DNA of 64,000 bases from Enoplosus armatus (GCF_043641665.1 NC_092186.1:25201001-25265000), one strand, 5' to 3'. Shown: positions 34,501 through 46,562, counted from the stretch's first letter. Program-made: numbers and translations. Notes: generated by a model not told the origin, from the sequence alone.

Positions 34501-36194
34501 CCACTTGGTCCAGCTACAACATTAGAACGCTGGTAATGGACGTGCATCAGTAACACTAATCCAATAACGTAATAATTAAACAATATCAATCTCCACTGGT
34601 TTCCTGGCAAGACTTCAGGAAGGTTCCTGCTTTCTGGCCAAAGAAATGGCTCGAACAGGCTAGCTGTTTTCTCCTGTTTCCAGTCCTTATGCAATGCTAA
34701 GCTAACTGGCTGCTGGCTGGAACGTACATTTACCGGACGGACACAAGAGTGGTATCAATCTTCTCAGTTAACCAAAGCAAATAAGGATATTTCCCAAAAT
34801 GTCAAACTACTGCTCTGAATACTTCTTTCCGCCATTGATTATTCGTGGTATTTCATTTTTCAAATGAAAAAAAACGTCGCTACCTCCCACATTTCACATG
34901 CTCGACAGTTTGATTCTGCACCGTCACTGCAGGCCCGGTAGGAATAGTCGTGCAAAATCTAAAAAACAGATTCATTCTGAATGGCAACGGACGGATATCT
35001 AGCTTGACAGAACTGGTTCAGGTTCTTGTAGAAACGAGTCCATCAAAGCTTATGCATGTTTTAGACGTCCATAAAATAATTGAATAAATAGACAGAGGGA
35101 ATTAGCAATCCTTTCCCACTATCAGTATTTCACAACCCCCAAACCATGGCAGACTATAGGAGCAGCATTAATTAGGCCATTTAATTGCATTCTCTCATCC
35201 CCAGATGGGTATAGCAGCTGCTGCCATCCAGCTAGTGCACTTGTATTGATTATAGTGCTGATACATTCCTGTATTCCCCAGAAACCAAAGGCAATTACTC
35301 TGTGTAAACCACATCCAGCTGTATGCCTTTCACTTGTAAATGGTTCTGCCCAACACGCAGTCAAGCTGTAGGGCCCGTGTCTGATATTTCCCCAAAGATT
35401 CCTGTTGTATTTTCTCTGTTCCACACTTGCAAAACATCCCCGAGGAAAGAAACCCGGTGGAAACCGATATGGAAAATATGAATATGGATTACCAACATGA
35501 TAAAATATGGCAGAAAAGCACAACATAATTTGCTATTTTCATATTCCGCATATTAATAACTGTATGTCCTGGAGCTTGAAAACAACATTTTGTAGTAGCT
35601 CATTAGTATTAAGATAAAACAGGATGTGTATTGCAGAACAAAGTGAGTTATGTTCAGTGATATTGTTTTGTACAGTGTGATTTTCAAGGAGAAGGTGTTA
35701 CATTGCACCTCAACGCAACTATTTGTCTGTGGTCTAAAGCAGTAATTACAAGTCATTTGCACTTCAAACATATATTTATGTCCATGGATAATGTGTTCAG
35801 AACATGGTTTCAGTCAGGACACTCAATTCCCCAGATCAGGGATGTCCAAGGTTCTCCATTTAATTTGCCATGAAACTGCACGCTGAATATATTTCCGTTT
35901 AGATTCAGGCCACACACGGGAGCTATGTGTGCAAATTCAAATTTTACTCGCCCACATGCAGCACACATATTGTATGATGTTATCTAATCAGCATAGAAAA
36001 GCCCCATGCACCATGAGGTCACATATTTTTCCCCCAGCTGTGCCACACATGTTACGGAAATGGTTCAGTGCGACGTGCATGCGGCTTGTGTTTGAACCTT
36101 CAAAACTACAGTACACGCTGTGAAACTTGATGATGCTATTAAGGTTAGGGGAAGTCTTAGCAAAGATGCTATCGAAATACAGTACGAAAGGCGC

Positions 36195-36225
<31 letters not shown>

Positions 36226-37101
36226 AAAGTTTGATTTGGTAAATAGGACCCAGTGTTTTTGGAGCTTGAACCACACTTGGGACTAAACGTCATGATATCT
36301 GCAGCAGTAAGGATGGTACGTGCTCTACCCGGTGAGCTACCAGGGCGCTGCAGCATCAATTTTGGTCATTTATTCTTGAATCCAGTGTTTTGCAGAATCG
36401 GCCCAATAGAGTGTTGCAGGGATGGTGTATTTTTGTAGGCAAACCCTGAAGTTAGCGTCGCCCCAGTTCCCTCGACTACAAGCCAATGGGATTGTCCCAT
36501 GGGATTTTGGATTATTGCAGAAAATAAGCTCTGCGGCAAAACAAAAGTATATGATACTTTACACGTTTTGTTCAGATAATCTTCACTAATGAACACCACT
36601 TTTATGATTTCTGAAGCGCAAATGGAATCGCCAGAAGTAAAAAGCTAACGTTAGGCTACTTCTCTACTAATGGGAGCACCTGCAACTGTGTGATTTCCCC
36701 CCAGGGGTCAATAAAGTATTTCTGATTCTGATTCCTTGAGGCTATAAAGGAACTACAGCAAGGTCGCATTACTTCAACGTCACCACCACTGAGCTTCACT
36801 TTGAAGAGAGTGTAGATAGATATAGATATACAGGCAGATACTTGTTAGCAACTGCCTTTTTTAAGACACGTAAAAGCTTCAAAACTCACGAGTGGGGGGT
36901 ATCTAACCAAAAACCCATTCAAAAAACCTATTGACTTTGAGACGAGGGAACCGGAAGTGTAAAAATGCTAACACATTTCCTGGTTTTAGGACTCATTCCT
37001 GCAGCGTCTTAGCTAAATATTCAAAAGTATGCGACAGGGCATGTTTCCTTATCCAGTATCTAACCCAAAACGGATTTTGCACAGCAATTTAGTAATATAA
37101 A

Positions 37102-37133
<32 letters not shown>

Positions 37134-40100
37134 GTTATATAAATATAATTTGTAGGGGACAGGATTTTTATTCTGGTTCAAGAGGATCATCAGAAAGCAT
37201 TGTTACTTTCAAGACCTCTTTACAAGATGACCCTCTTGCTGTCAGATGTAAAATGGGTTAAATTATAGAAGAAATACAAACACTTGTCCAATTCAACCTA
37301 GATATGAGCACAAATTGGATATTTACCGTGAAGCCCTGCTGTTTGAAGATACTGTAGAGCCCTGCTGCATTATTGATCCTTCTTTATGAAGCTGTACAGC
37401 TGGCTCCTGCTGACCTTGCTAAGCCTTCAACTGACAGCTATGGAAGCTGGCCTAATTATTCAGTCTCCACTCATATGTCTATATACCCCCCCTCTGCTAG
37501 CCAGAGTCGGAGGGATTGATTAAGTGCATGTTAAATACACAGCCCTGGTGGTGTCCACGTTGGATTATTAGCGCTGATTGGCCGTGAATGGACAAGGAAT
37601 CAAAGGAAATGTACACATTTAAACGACTGAAGCAATTATACTCAGCCCCTCTTCACAGTCTAGTGGATAAAGAGCTCTGCAGGAACGGATCCATGTTGCC
37701 GGGGACTCAGGGGGTTTCCCTATTTACACTCGCCTCACTGAATGCCGCTGTGGTTTAGTTTCCATTTAACCTTCAGCAATTAGTTACGGAGAACCTGTGA
37801 TCCACGTGTAGCAAGCGAGTGAAAGTAATGGGAGAGGAAGAGTCGAAGGAGAGCGAAGGGGCAAAAGCCAATGGATGGTAGGAAGGAGAGCGAGAAGAAA
37901 AGAGGGAGGCGAGTGTCCTAAAATAATCAATGCTCCAGAGATTCACTGTCTGGGGAGCCCAACTTTATGTCCATCCTCAAGGATAAAGGCCTCATAACTC
38001 CTTCCCATATGGTGAAAGGAGCCTTGTGATGTATCAGGGCCGCACTGTGCCACCCTGTGGCTGAAATGAGAAACACCACTTTATACTCGTTGAGGATTTT
38101 AATGCAAAAGAGAGGGGGGTCCATCTATATTATTGACTCTTTAAAACAATCTCCTCCTTGTTGATGCTTGCTTCCATTGTCCATAGGAAGTCCAAATACT
38201 CTGTGAGCCACCTATCCATGGTGTCACAGTCCATTTTTCCATTCCATTTAAGCTCTATGTGAAAAATGAATGATCTTACACCTTCCACATTTCCACTTTC
38301 TCTCTTTATCGTGCGACTGATACTGTCATGTCATTTTTCTGTTGTTACCCAGATGTGATGTCATGACGCCTTTGTGTTGAGTTTCATTTCATTTCCACAA
38401 CTAAATGTCTGGTATTGTGGCGAATTCAGAATTTCAATCAAAATGGCTGAAAGAATTAGGAGCAGGGAGGGACATTTGACCCCGTTTCCCCCCCCCCCCC
38501 CCACAGTGTGTTTAAATTAAAACATTGGATCAATTCGTAGATAAACAGTGTATGTATTGCTCTCTGAGGTTACCTCATAGTAATGCACTGACCCACAAGA
38601 GAGGTCGCGTTTTCCTGTAGGGGCTGCAGCCACTGTCGCCGTGGGACACATGTCTCTGGAGTGGTCGGTGTGGGGGGAACTGGTCCTGGGGGTTTTCACA
38701 TTCCTCATCGCCGGGTCTGTATTCCTCATGGATCTGACCGACAACATCTGGATCAGCTACACGTGCTTCTTCCTCTTCAAAACCGTTTACATGCAGCTCA
38801 CCACCATCTGCACGTAAGAATGCATTATGGATGTATGGAATCCACTGAGAAGAACTTGAATATATAATGCACCGCCATGACGAGATGTTTTGTGTTTTAA
38901 ACAAGTCTGTGATCCCCGAAGGATGAATCCTACTGACTTCAGTGATCCCCTCACTTTTTTTTTTTTTACTTTTAAGTGAAATGTCTCAACAACTTTTGGG
39001 TGGATGTCCCCAGGGGATGAATCCTATGACTTCTGTGATCCATTTACTTGTCTTGCGCCACCAGAAGTGCTTTATCCAGTGAAATATCTCAACATCGAAT
39101 TGATGGATTGGCACAGAATTTAGCACAGACATTCATGGCTCCCAGACGATGTGTTCTACTGGTGGAAATTTGTGGCTTTGATGCATTTGACGGGACGTTT
39201 GGTATAGGCATTCGTGTCCACCTCGGGACAGCTTTGGTGATCCCTCAATCTTTCATTTGCGCCGTCATCGTAACATTTTCTTATCTGTGCGCAAATACCT
39301 GCAAAACGAATGGCATCCCCATCAGCCTCAGCTGCACTTTGTGTCAAAGCTAACATGTTTTCGCTAATGCTAATTAGCAAATGAGCAGAACCTTAAACTA
39401 AGTGAACACTACAGCTAATCATCGGCGTGTTGACATTGTCGCTTTGAGCGCAACAGCATGCTGACGTCAGCCTCACAGAGTTGTAACCTCTCAGTCGTGT
39501 TATACGGTATAGATTAGCAGCACAATTACCAACTAATACTAAGTAATACTGAATGAATCCTAGCGCATTTACACTTTATTTTTTTCACATATGTATATCC
39601 CAGTTTTCAGATAGCCAAGATGCTGAACAGGGGCAACTATGCGATGGTATTCGGCATGAACAGTTTCGTGGGCACCGTCCTCCAGAGCGTCCTCACCGCC
39701 GTCGTTATCAACACCAAGTCTCTGCGGCTCACCATCACCTCGCAGGTAACGCCACTGCACACAAGTCATACATGGAGTTCGGGGGATGATTTGAGCACAT
39801 TTGTATGTCCATGTCGGACATGTGCTTTATATGTCAAATTTAGTATAAGTTGGAAATTGAGTGAAAATCTAAATAGGAGAAGGGAAAAGAAAAGAAACAG
39901 CATTTTTGAATAAATAAATGAGATAAAGACAATTACGAGTGCTGATGAAAAGAAAAAAGTCTCAAGAACAGAATGATGCTGTTTGAAGGGCATTCAGTGA
40001 GCATGCAGAGGGAGACCGACCACAAGGGACAAAAGGGATGAATATATTCATTTCTAAGTCATCCGAGGTGCAAGTAATCCTCGCATTTCTTTTCAGTTTC

Positions 40101-40240
40101 TTATCTACGCCTCGTACTTTGCCGCCATTTCCCTGCTGTTCACCGTCAGAGGTGTGTGTACCCTGCTCCACGTGAAGCGTCCCGCTGAAGGCAACCGGGC
40201 AGAGAGAGCCACCAACCTGCCGGAGGGCTCGCGTCTGTGA
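31347..40240 (+). CDS. slc19a3: SLC19A3-like vitamin transporter (thiamine transporter 2 family), five coding exons
   Basis: Joined exons 31,347-31,538, 33,271-34,027, 38,621-38,813, 39,604-39,745 and 40,097-40,240 give 1,428 bases, 475 residues plus stop. All introns are GT-AG and all phases fit. The family is the SLC19 folate/thiamine carriers: 12-helix plasma-membrane proteins of the major facilitator superfamily. Signatures seen are SMMRPIEPFL in helix 1, KNLT (a likely N-glycosylation site), PVWTYS, TDFLRYKPVIILQG, SYIYTVVQPSYYQRVTSY, FFLPMPKASLF before the central loop, YNGGVDAIST, and FQIAKMLNRGNYAMVFG. SMMRP and YKPVIILQG favour SLC19A3 over SLC19A2 or SLC19A1. Human SLC19A3 is 496 residues; here the loop between helices 6 and 7 and the C-terminal tail are shorter, and the N-terminus is Cys/Arg-rich. 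From remembered human sequence, pocket residues W94, E110 and N297 correspond to F108, L124 and G288 here, whereas E32, W59 and Y113 are kept (E46, W73, Y127). Substrate may thus differ from thiamine. Teleosts have more than one slc19a3 copy and I cannot say which this is. Confidence 0.9.
33271..34027 (+). CDS. slc19a3: slc19a3-like coding exon 2 (large exon)
   Basis: The 757-base exon codes residues 65-316: helices 2 to 6, the central cytoplasmic loop (about 205-268) and helix 7. The acceptor is CCACGTCCAG|GTG, the donor G|GTAACT, phase 1. It holds the substituted pocket positions F108, L124 and G288. The large second coding exon matches the layout of vertebrate SLC19A3. Confidence 0.93.
34570..34830 (+). 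repeat. Dispersed teleost repeat (family 2) in slc19a3-like intron 2
   Basis: Shows TCCTGTTTCCAGTCCTTATG, GCTAAGCTAACTGGCTGCTG, AGAGTGGTATCAATCTTCTC, AGCAAATAAGGATATTTCCC and AAAATGTCAAACTACTGCTC in order. Related copies are at 50,900-51,080, 56,455-56,540, 59,835-60,010 and (minus) 56,240-56,345. I know this as a frequent short fish repeat, probably a non-autonomous DNA transposon. Confidence 0.7.
36195..36230. repeat. (TA)n microsatellite with poly-A
   Basis: TA dinucleotide array followed by about nine A residues, in intron 2 of the SLC19-type gene. Confidence 0.9.
36285..36360 (-). mobile_element. tRNA-derived SINE remnant in intron 2
   Basis: On the minus strand it reads TGGTAGCTCACCGGGTAGAG (fits the pol III A-box consensus), followed by 'cacgtaccatccttactgctgcag', and a near-consensus B box GGTTCAAGCTCC about 70 bases later (at about 36,262-36,273 on the + strand). 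This is the head of a fish tRNA-type SINE. Its tail cannot be delimited. Confidence 0.55.
37097..37140. repeat. (AT)n microsatellite, interrupted
   Basis: Two AT arrays joined by an ATAC step, in intron 2 of the SLC19-type gene. Confidence 0.85.
38621..38813 (+). CDS. slc19a3: slc19a3-like coding exon 3
   Basis: Codes residues 317-380 and part of 381: helices 8 to 10. The acceptor is TTTTCCTGTAG|GGG, the donor AC|GTAAGA. The motif NIWISYTCFFLFKTVYMQLT corresponds to the conserved NIW..Y..F..SYMLL stretch of the family and keeps the lysine (K370). Confidence 0.92.
38900..39515 (+). repeat. Dispersed teleost repeat (family 1) filling intron 3
   Basis: Carries AGTGAAATRTCTCAACA twice, GACATTCATGGCTCCCAGA, GCAAATACCTGCAAAACGAA, CCATCAGCCTCAGCTGCACT, GCTAATTAGCAAATGAGCAG and GTCAGCCTCACAGAGTTGTA. 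It occupies about three quarters of the 790-base intron. The front part contains two tandem versions of the GGATGAATCCTA block. Confidence 0.75.
39604..39745 (+). CDS. slc19a3: slc19a3-like coding exon 4
   Basis: Codes the end of residue 381 through 428, including FQIAKMLNRGNYAMVFGMNS, the most conserved late signature of SLC19 proteins, and helix 11. The acceptor is TATATCCCAG|T, the donor CAG|GTAACG, phase 0. Confidence 0.93.
40097..40240 (+). CDS. slc19a3: slc19a3-like coding exon 5 (terminal)
   Basis: Codes residues 429-475: helix 12 (FLIYASYFAAISLLFTVRG) and a short basic cytoplasmic tail ending GSRL, then TGA at 40,238-40,240. The acceptor is TTTCTTTTCAG|TTT. Confidence 0.92.
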   Translation, partial: FLIYASYFAAISLLFTVRGVCTLLHVKRPAEGNRAERATNLPEGSRL

Positions 40241-40386
40241 AGACTCTCTGAGACGCAGGAAAAACATGAGGAATCTTTAACATTTTAACTGTCAGTCAAT
40301 TATTACATCAGCAGCAGAGACAGTGGTGTGGAAGGCACTAGTGCATACATGTTCATCCAGGTGTTCAATTCATTCAAAGAGTGACT

Positions 40387-40423
<37 letters not shown>

Positions 40424-40565
40424 TTATGAGTTATTTATCAGCGCGTCATCGTCAGGATTCAACCGATGGATTCTGCTGTGACTCTAATAGTGAGGGTGCA
40501 ACCCTTATATACGGCCACTAGAGAGCACTACCTGCTCAATAAATATATATATAAAAAAAAAAAGA
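40241..40565 (+). other. slc19a3: Probable 3' UTR of the SLC19-type gene
   Basis: The interval from the stop codon to the first strong polyadenylation signal. It includes a (GT)n array of about 34 bases (40,389-40,422). AATAAA lies at 40,538-40,543, followed by AT and A runs. Confidence 0.55.
40538..40543 (+). terminator. Polyadenylation signal AATAAA
   Basis: First canonical AATAAA downstream of the stop codon at 40,240, followed within about 10 bases by an A-rich stretch. Plausible 3' end of the transcript. Confidence 0.55.
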
Positions 40566-43500
40566 ATCACACTACATGGCCGCTCTGCATGGCCGCTCAG
40601 TGGTGGATTCATCTGAGCACAGACATGTTAGATTATCATTCTTTATGCATGTTTTTAAAGCAAACATAGCTAGTCTAGTAATCAGAATAATTCAACTATT
40701 ACAGATTTTGGACATTCAAAGCCATGAAATCTATTTTGCTTCCAATATGCAGAGGATTCTTTAAATGTATTTTTTATTTCATTTTCAAAAACTAACTGTG
40801 TACATATCAAATGGCAGCTTTACGATGTGACTTTGACAAAATCTACATAGTCAGTGACCATTCACCACGTCGTTACATGGACAAATAGCCTCACGAACTG
40901 AATTCTTCTTCGGGCACGTCCATACGCATATTAATAGAATTCACTTATGTGTAAACATATCCGCGTTTGGTGGTTGATTAATTTAAAAAAAGAAATCTAC
41001 AAACCCAATCGATACTGACGGCAGAATCACTTACTGTTACTTATCAAGCGTGGCAATGACAACTTTATGCAAGCTATGTTACAAATGCTGCACTGCCTCC
41101 CCACAGCCTGCTATGATTATATTCAGTGAGTATCTTTGCTGGTTCTTCCAGAAAACTCTACCTCTCCACTGCTACTTAAAGAAACACCTCCTGGCTTTGG
41201 TATAGCATCAATCTAAATGCCTCTCAGCTTGCTGCTGATGTTTTGATACTCAGTCAACAATATGCTAGGGGTACATTTGGTGAGTTGGGGGCACCGTTAG
41301 GCGCAATAACAAAGAGAAGGGAGCATATCGTTAAGCTACATGTTGTTGCCAGGTAACAGACCCGTTCGTCTCTTAGGCTTAGAGCCTAAGGTCTGATTCT
41401 GCCTGCTGTAGCTACTGGTGTGTGTGTGTGTGTGTGTGTGTGTAACCACTTTTATTGGATATGTGTAGAGGGAATGCTTGCACAAATGCATATTTCCAGG
41501 ATGCAAATCAAAAGAAGACTGAACGTGTGTTGTAATCGCGGCCCTCCTTGGAGCAACTGTGTTTTAAATCAGTTCAGTACTGTGATTCTCAGCAGGGCTG
41601 CGTGTAAACGTTAATTCAGCATGTTTATGATATTAGTCTGTTGGCAATCTCTGCCCTCATTCGTGAACACCACGCAGCAGTCCGGCAGACGGAGAAAAAA
41701 AAAAAAAACGGAAGTTCGGACTCTCCATTAGTGGTCAGATGATGCATGTGTAGTCATGTCTGACCTATAATTCATAATTATAACAGTAAGTTAATTAAGG
41801 TTCCAAGATGGATAACAGGGGCGGCCATTAGCTGGAATGAGCTGGCATATTGTGTGCGCCGCACATGCTAATTGATCATATCTTGATGGTGACATGTCTG
41901 GTGCTTATTAAACGCATAGCGAAGAGGCGCTCAAAAGTAGGGCTGGAAAATAAAAAAATGTTCATGTTTACTTAAGTGTCATTTGATTTCACACAGTCAG
42001 TAAATATATCAGTCAACTTTAACAAATTGTGCTTGAATATTTCCTTTCATCGAAGTGCAAACAGGTGTGCATCTGGTTGAAAGAAGGTTCAATCTGACGT
42101 TGTGTTGAAGTTGATGCATTCATGTCTGTGTGTGTGTGTGTGTCCATAGCTACATTTTGTATTTGTTTTGTTTGTTAATGTGTATTTTTGTGTGTGTTAC
42201 TCACCCCTTGCGCTTACCTGAGCAGATGGTAGGTTCCGTGTTCAGACTGAGTAAAGATATCAGTCACTAGGCTCGTAGTAGGAGGGCTGGTGGTGGTCGA
42301 CAACCACCGGATGGATCGCCATGAAATGTCGTGCAGACGTTCATGTTTCCCTCAGGATGAATTGTAATCACTTTGGTGATCCCCTTAACTTTACATCTAG
42401 CGCCACCGTCGGGTCAAAATGTCAACGTCCGCGTACCCAGTACTCGGCTGTGCTTTCGTTTTTAGTGCGAATTAGTAAATGTCGGCACGCTAACATGCTA
42501 AACTGAGATAGTGAATGTGGTAAATATACCTATTTATCGTCAGCGTGTTATCCTTATTGTTGTTAAATCAAGACACCGTTTTGTTTGGACAGCCGTCCTT
42601 TCATTGTGGCATTGCTCGTGATCCCTTTTTAAAAAAAAAAAAAAAATGTCCACTGCAAAAACAAAGTCTGCTGCATATTACGGGATGTCATGCATCCAGT
42701 TAAGATGAAGGCATGTGTCAAATCTGTTTGACGACACATAATGAAAGATTCAAGCTCTGGAAAGTGCATTTTTATTAATATCTAAGTATCTCGGTGGTAA
42801 GTTTGCTCGATTATAATAAGTTTGGCTTGTCTTCACCCCGTTCACCAAAATGAAGCCTCCTCACTAACGGCTGTAGCTTTGCTCATGTGTTTATATGTAT
42901 TTCTGGAGACACACACACACACACACACACACACACTTTAGGTTACATTTTTTTTTAAAAATTGCAATGTTATGAGCACTGCGTAAAATGTTATTTACCT
43001 CCATTATAGATGCTTGAGAGCTGGATACCATTAGTTTTAAGTGATGCAATTGTTTGTTTGTTTTTTCCGGGGGGGGGGGGTGAACTGGCCCCAAAAGTGC
43101 TTGAATATTGAAGGAAAACAGCCGCCATTTTGACTTGTCACGGTAGGAAAAGCTCAAGTGTTACTAATGGCATTAACGAGGGCTCAGTACGTTGTGTCAG
43201 TGTGACAGTGAGCCAGCACGTACAGTACCAGGCCGACGGATAAAATTCAGCCACTGTTCATTTAATTATCTACACTTGTGCTTTTTCTTGCTGTGACAGG
43301 TCAACATGCCTTCTGTGGGAAAAAAAAAGGCCCTGTTGGGATAATGTGTCTCCCATTGAGAATTAATTCCCGGTATCAATCTGAGGTCAAGTCAACTGAG
43401 ATTTGCAAAAGCCGACCTGCCAGTGCAGAAGACGTCTTGAATTTGGAGTCGAGAGGGGCGGGGGGGAGGGGGGAGGGGCGTGACGTTTATTCTTTTCAGC

Positions 43501-44030
43501 GGTTAACGCTTCCTCGAGGAGCGTTTTTCCAGGAACAGACGCTCATTCATGTGAATTCAGGCTTCCACATAAACCCAACGCTCACCAGTATTTCTGTCGA
43601 AGGGAACACACTGACTACACAGTGCGGTGAAACAGGGAAACCGGCTCAGTGTCGCACTGTCAGCTGCTCAGTAAATAAAGAGTCAGCGCCGCACCATATA
43701 GCAGTTCCCTGAGGTCACACAGTCATCATAACCTCTCCTCCTGACAGCAAAGAAAACAATGGGCTTTATTGAACGAGAGGCCGGAAGTACTAGAGATATG
43801 TGCAATCATTGACCTTATAGCTTATCTCTTATATCTTTATACTTTCTCTGACGCATTGGAAGTTAGAATCCTCATAGATCACACAGGTTATATGCAGGTG
43901 TGATGATAATCGTCGTTGAAAACGCAATGCATTTGGGTTTTTTCACGGGATCCTGATCACAAAGGGCGTTTTCACATTAGGTGCGATTGATTCTGTCACA
44001 GTTTGCTTCCTGTGCGGAAGTCATTTATAT
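40566..44030. other. Intergenic, no gene seen
   Basis: Contains (GT)n at 41,418-41,443, (CA)n at 42,909-42,936 and short A/T and G homopolymers. No supported exon. Confidence 0.55.
42235..42560 (+). repeat. Dispersed teleost repeat (family 1), plus-strand copy
   Basis: Landmarks are GGATGGATCGCCATGAAATG, CGTTCATGTTTCCCTCAGGA, GGTGATCCCCTTAACTTTAC, AGCGCCACCGTCGGGTCAAA, GCACGCTAACATGCTAAACT and GAGATAGTGAATGTGGTAAA. The middle part (the AAATACCTGCAAAAC segment) is missing compared with 25,010. Confidence 0.7.
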
Positions 44031-44035
44031 TTCGC

Positions 44036-44215
44036 GTTTTCCTGTTTTATTTTGTTACTTACCTCTCCTCTCGTTTCTACGTCGCTTCCTGCCTTTGTGT
44101 GTTTTCCCCCGCCCTCCGTGATGGTCTGCACCTGCCCTGATTAGTTTCACCTGCCCCCCACCTGGCTTCTGTATTTAGTCTGTGTTTGGGTGGGTAACTG
44201 CTCTAATGGACTCTG
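44036..44215 (+). repeat. Dispersed repeat (family 3), copy 2
   Basis: Shares the ordered segments described for 18,130-18,290. It abuts the SGNH-like fragment, so family 3 may be the terminal part of the same retroelement, although the copy at 18,130 has no such open frame beside it. Confidence 0.65.
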
Positions 44216-44220
44216 GGTTG

Positions 44221-44484
44221 TCACGGTTTTGGTTCACTAATAAAGTCGGTCAGATTTCTAGATATGAGAGCCGCTCCGTCCAAAGTGGGATGAATGCCGT
44301 CTCTCCTCATCGGACCAGGTCTCCTCCAGAAAGTCCGCCAAGTATCTACGAAGCCCACATCGTTTGCTGGGCACCACCTCGACAGCCAGTGGTTGAATGA
44401 TGGCATGTGCCTAAACATATCATCACTGGTCAAATTGTTGCAAACGTACACGCCGACTCCACGAAATGGCGAAAAAGTCTGCAT
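44221..44484 (-). pseudogene. Fragment of a retroelement-associated SGNH-hydrolase-like ORF
   Basis: An 87-residue minus-strand frame containing [20 protein letters not shown] followed by [14 protein letters not shown]. The DGIHPT box resembles the C-terminal catalytic Asp-x-x-His block of SGNH/GDSL esterases, and the 'W..F(W)..DG.HP...GA..L..N' pattern is what I recall from esterase-like domains encoded by fish non-LTR retrotransposons. The N-terminal GDS block and the reverse transcriptase are not seen, so this is a truncated remnant. It is followed on the minus strand by family 3 sequence. Assignment to a specific retroelement clade is uncertain. Confidence 0.6.
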
Positions 44485-45470
44485 ACCCTACTAGTGCAGA
44501 AGACGTCAAAGCTTCACCAGGTCAGTCCTGGGAAAACGTAGCCTATTACATATTGTAACTCCAGTTCTATGAACACAGTCGCTGCCCTGTAACAGGCTCT
44601 CTTGGCTTACTTCACTCGTTCTCTGCAGAGCGGCGCTCTGAAACCTGCCTGTACCGGTTTGACCGATCAGGATCCAGGAAGACATTTTCACCTTCTGTCT
44701 CAGCAACTATTTATATTTCTGGACTGAGTTTGGGTGATTCCATCTTCATTGACTTAACAACCCAGGACATGTGGTACAAACACCTGGTACCAGATGAATA
44801 ATATACTGACGGTGTTGTAGGGGAAGCCCCCCAGTCTTGGAGACCATTGATCAAACGGTGATTAAACGCTGCGTGGGCACGGTCACTTGCATTACTCGGA
44901 TACTGCTTCATGCATCAGTTTGACACTTCCATCGCGACATGACATCGTGCCCCTACTAACACGGAATGATCTTACGATTGGGGAGGTTATCCGTCAATGT
45001 CACGTGGCAGGCACGTGGGTCAGGACAAATGACTCAGTGGTACGTGAGAACAGCTCAGAGGCCCAGATGGATCACATGTTATCTGCTAAACGTATGATCC
45101 ATCTGGGCGAGTCCCCCATCCAAAATAGCTCGCATTGGCACGATTCGCAAAACACCCTCTTTCACCCTCTGCCCTCTAAAGTCATCTCCGCCCATATACT
45201 CTCTGGAGGAGGTCACGGATGCTGTATGCCCCATCTGTTTCATTATGTACTGTGCATAGCCCACATCTCCCCAACAAAACCTCACAGCTACGCATCAGTC
45301 CGTCACATGCGTGTCGCATCCTTCATTGTGGGGGCGCGTGCATCCGTCCCATCCCGTTGCCACGAGGGCTGCGCCGTCACATGTCAGGATTCAAATCCGT
45401 TGTGAAGATCATCCTGCAGAGGCCCGAAACATTCTTCTCCTTCACAATGAATCCGTCGTAGCAAATAGCA
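44485..45470. other. Repeat-like intergenic block with a hairpin
   Basis: Continuous with the SGNH-like fragment and possibly the upstream part of the same minus-strand element: on the minus strand, 44,706-44,506 is open and reads ...CVHRTGVTICNRLRFPRTDL..., which looks like retroelement leader DNA. No family could be assigned to 44,960-45,470. Confidence 0.35.
45061..45108. other. Perfect 14-bp inverted repeat
   Basis: GCCCAGATGGATCA (45,061-45,074) and TGATCCATCTGGGC (45,095-45,108) are exact reverse complements with a 20-base loop. Confidence 0.85.
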
Positions 45471-45479
45471 GAAGCCCAT

Positions 45480-46531
45480 TTTGACATCGTTCAATTGCCG
45501 CTGTTGTTTTTCCGAAAAGTTTGTTGGTATGTTCAAGTGGATGTGGAAAAAGTAGAACAAAGAGACATGGAGATCAATCTAAAAGAGGACATTTGGCTTT
45601 GGTCACCCCCCACATCCAAAATTCCGTTTGAAGGATACAATCAAATCCCTCTTGCACAAAATGTTGTGTTTCGCTATTACGCCACAGCGTTGTCACAGCC
45701 AACAGGTGTTTTGTAGTGACATCGGAACCTCAGTGCTTTCTGGAACGGGTTTGGTGGACCAACCTTTATGAAGCCATTTGGAAACATCGCAGTCAGCCAC
45801 AGCCCTGCTTACCACCTTGATAGACTTTAAAAATCCCTACTAAATATTCATGATGGTGGACAGTATGTTGATAACCTGGAATTTCTATTGAACCACAGAG
45901 GCCTTGTTCCTTTACCAATCGGATTAATAGCTAGCTCTGATGTACTGTTTTAACGACTTAAAATGGTTGATCTCTCTCTCTCTCTTGTCAGGTAATTGCT
46001 GATTCGATCATATACCTGATGTTCACAAGGCCATGCAAATCTGATCTTCTGTGTCCCCAAAATGTGTAATAATTCCCATTTTGTGTCAACAATTTACAAA
46101 CCTTTTGAGTCTCAGTAAGTGAGAGGCTAGACTAGTCTAAACGATGTGGCACACTCTGGGGGTTTAAATGAAGGCAAATCTGTGCAAAAAAAAAACAATG
46201 TGAGTAAAGGGGAGAAAGATTAACGTAGAAAATTAAATCTCATCTCAGCCTGAGATAATTATGGACAGACGCAGCAACAATGACAAACAGGGAGAATATA
46301 TTTAGACCCGGGGACAATCATTTTGGAATGTGCAGGTGTACCAGGGGTATTATTGCATCCCTGAACCCATTTAAACAGCTCTGTAAGCCTCCTCCTTGTG
46401 TAAGCCATAATGGCTCCCTTCATTGTGTAAGCCGCGTAATGAAGATGAAGGTCATAAACACCGAAGGGGAAACGCTGGAACATAGATGCAGGAGATTTGA
46501 CACCAAAATTAGCATCCAATAAATCTACCAG

Positions 46532-46562
<31 letters not shown>

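Noticed and set aside
44887..45405. 172-codon open frame on the + strand
   Set aside because: No recognisable domain, spans the 45,061 hairpin in repeat-like DNA, and opposite-strand frames are equally open.
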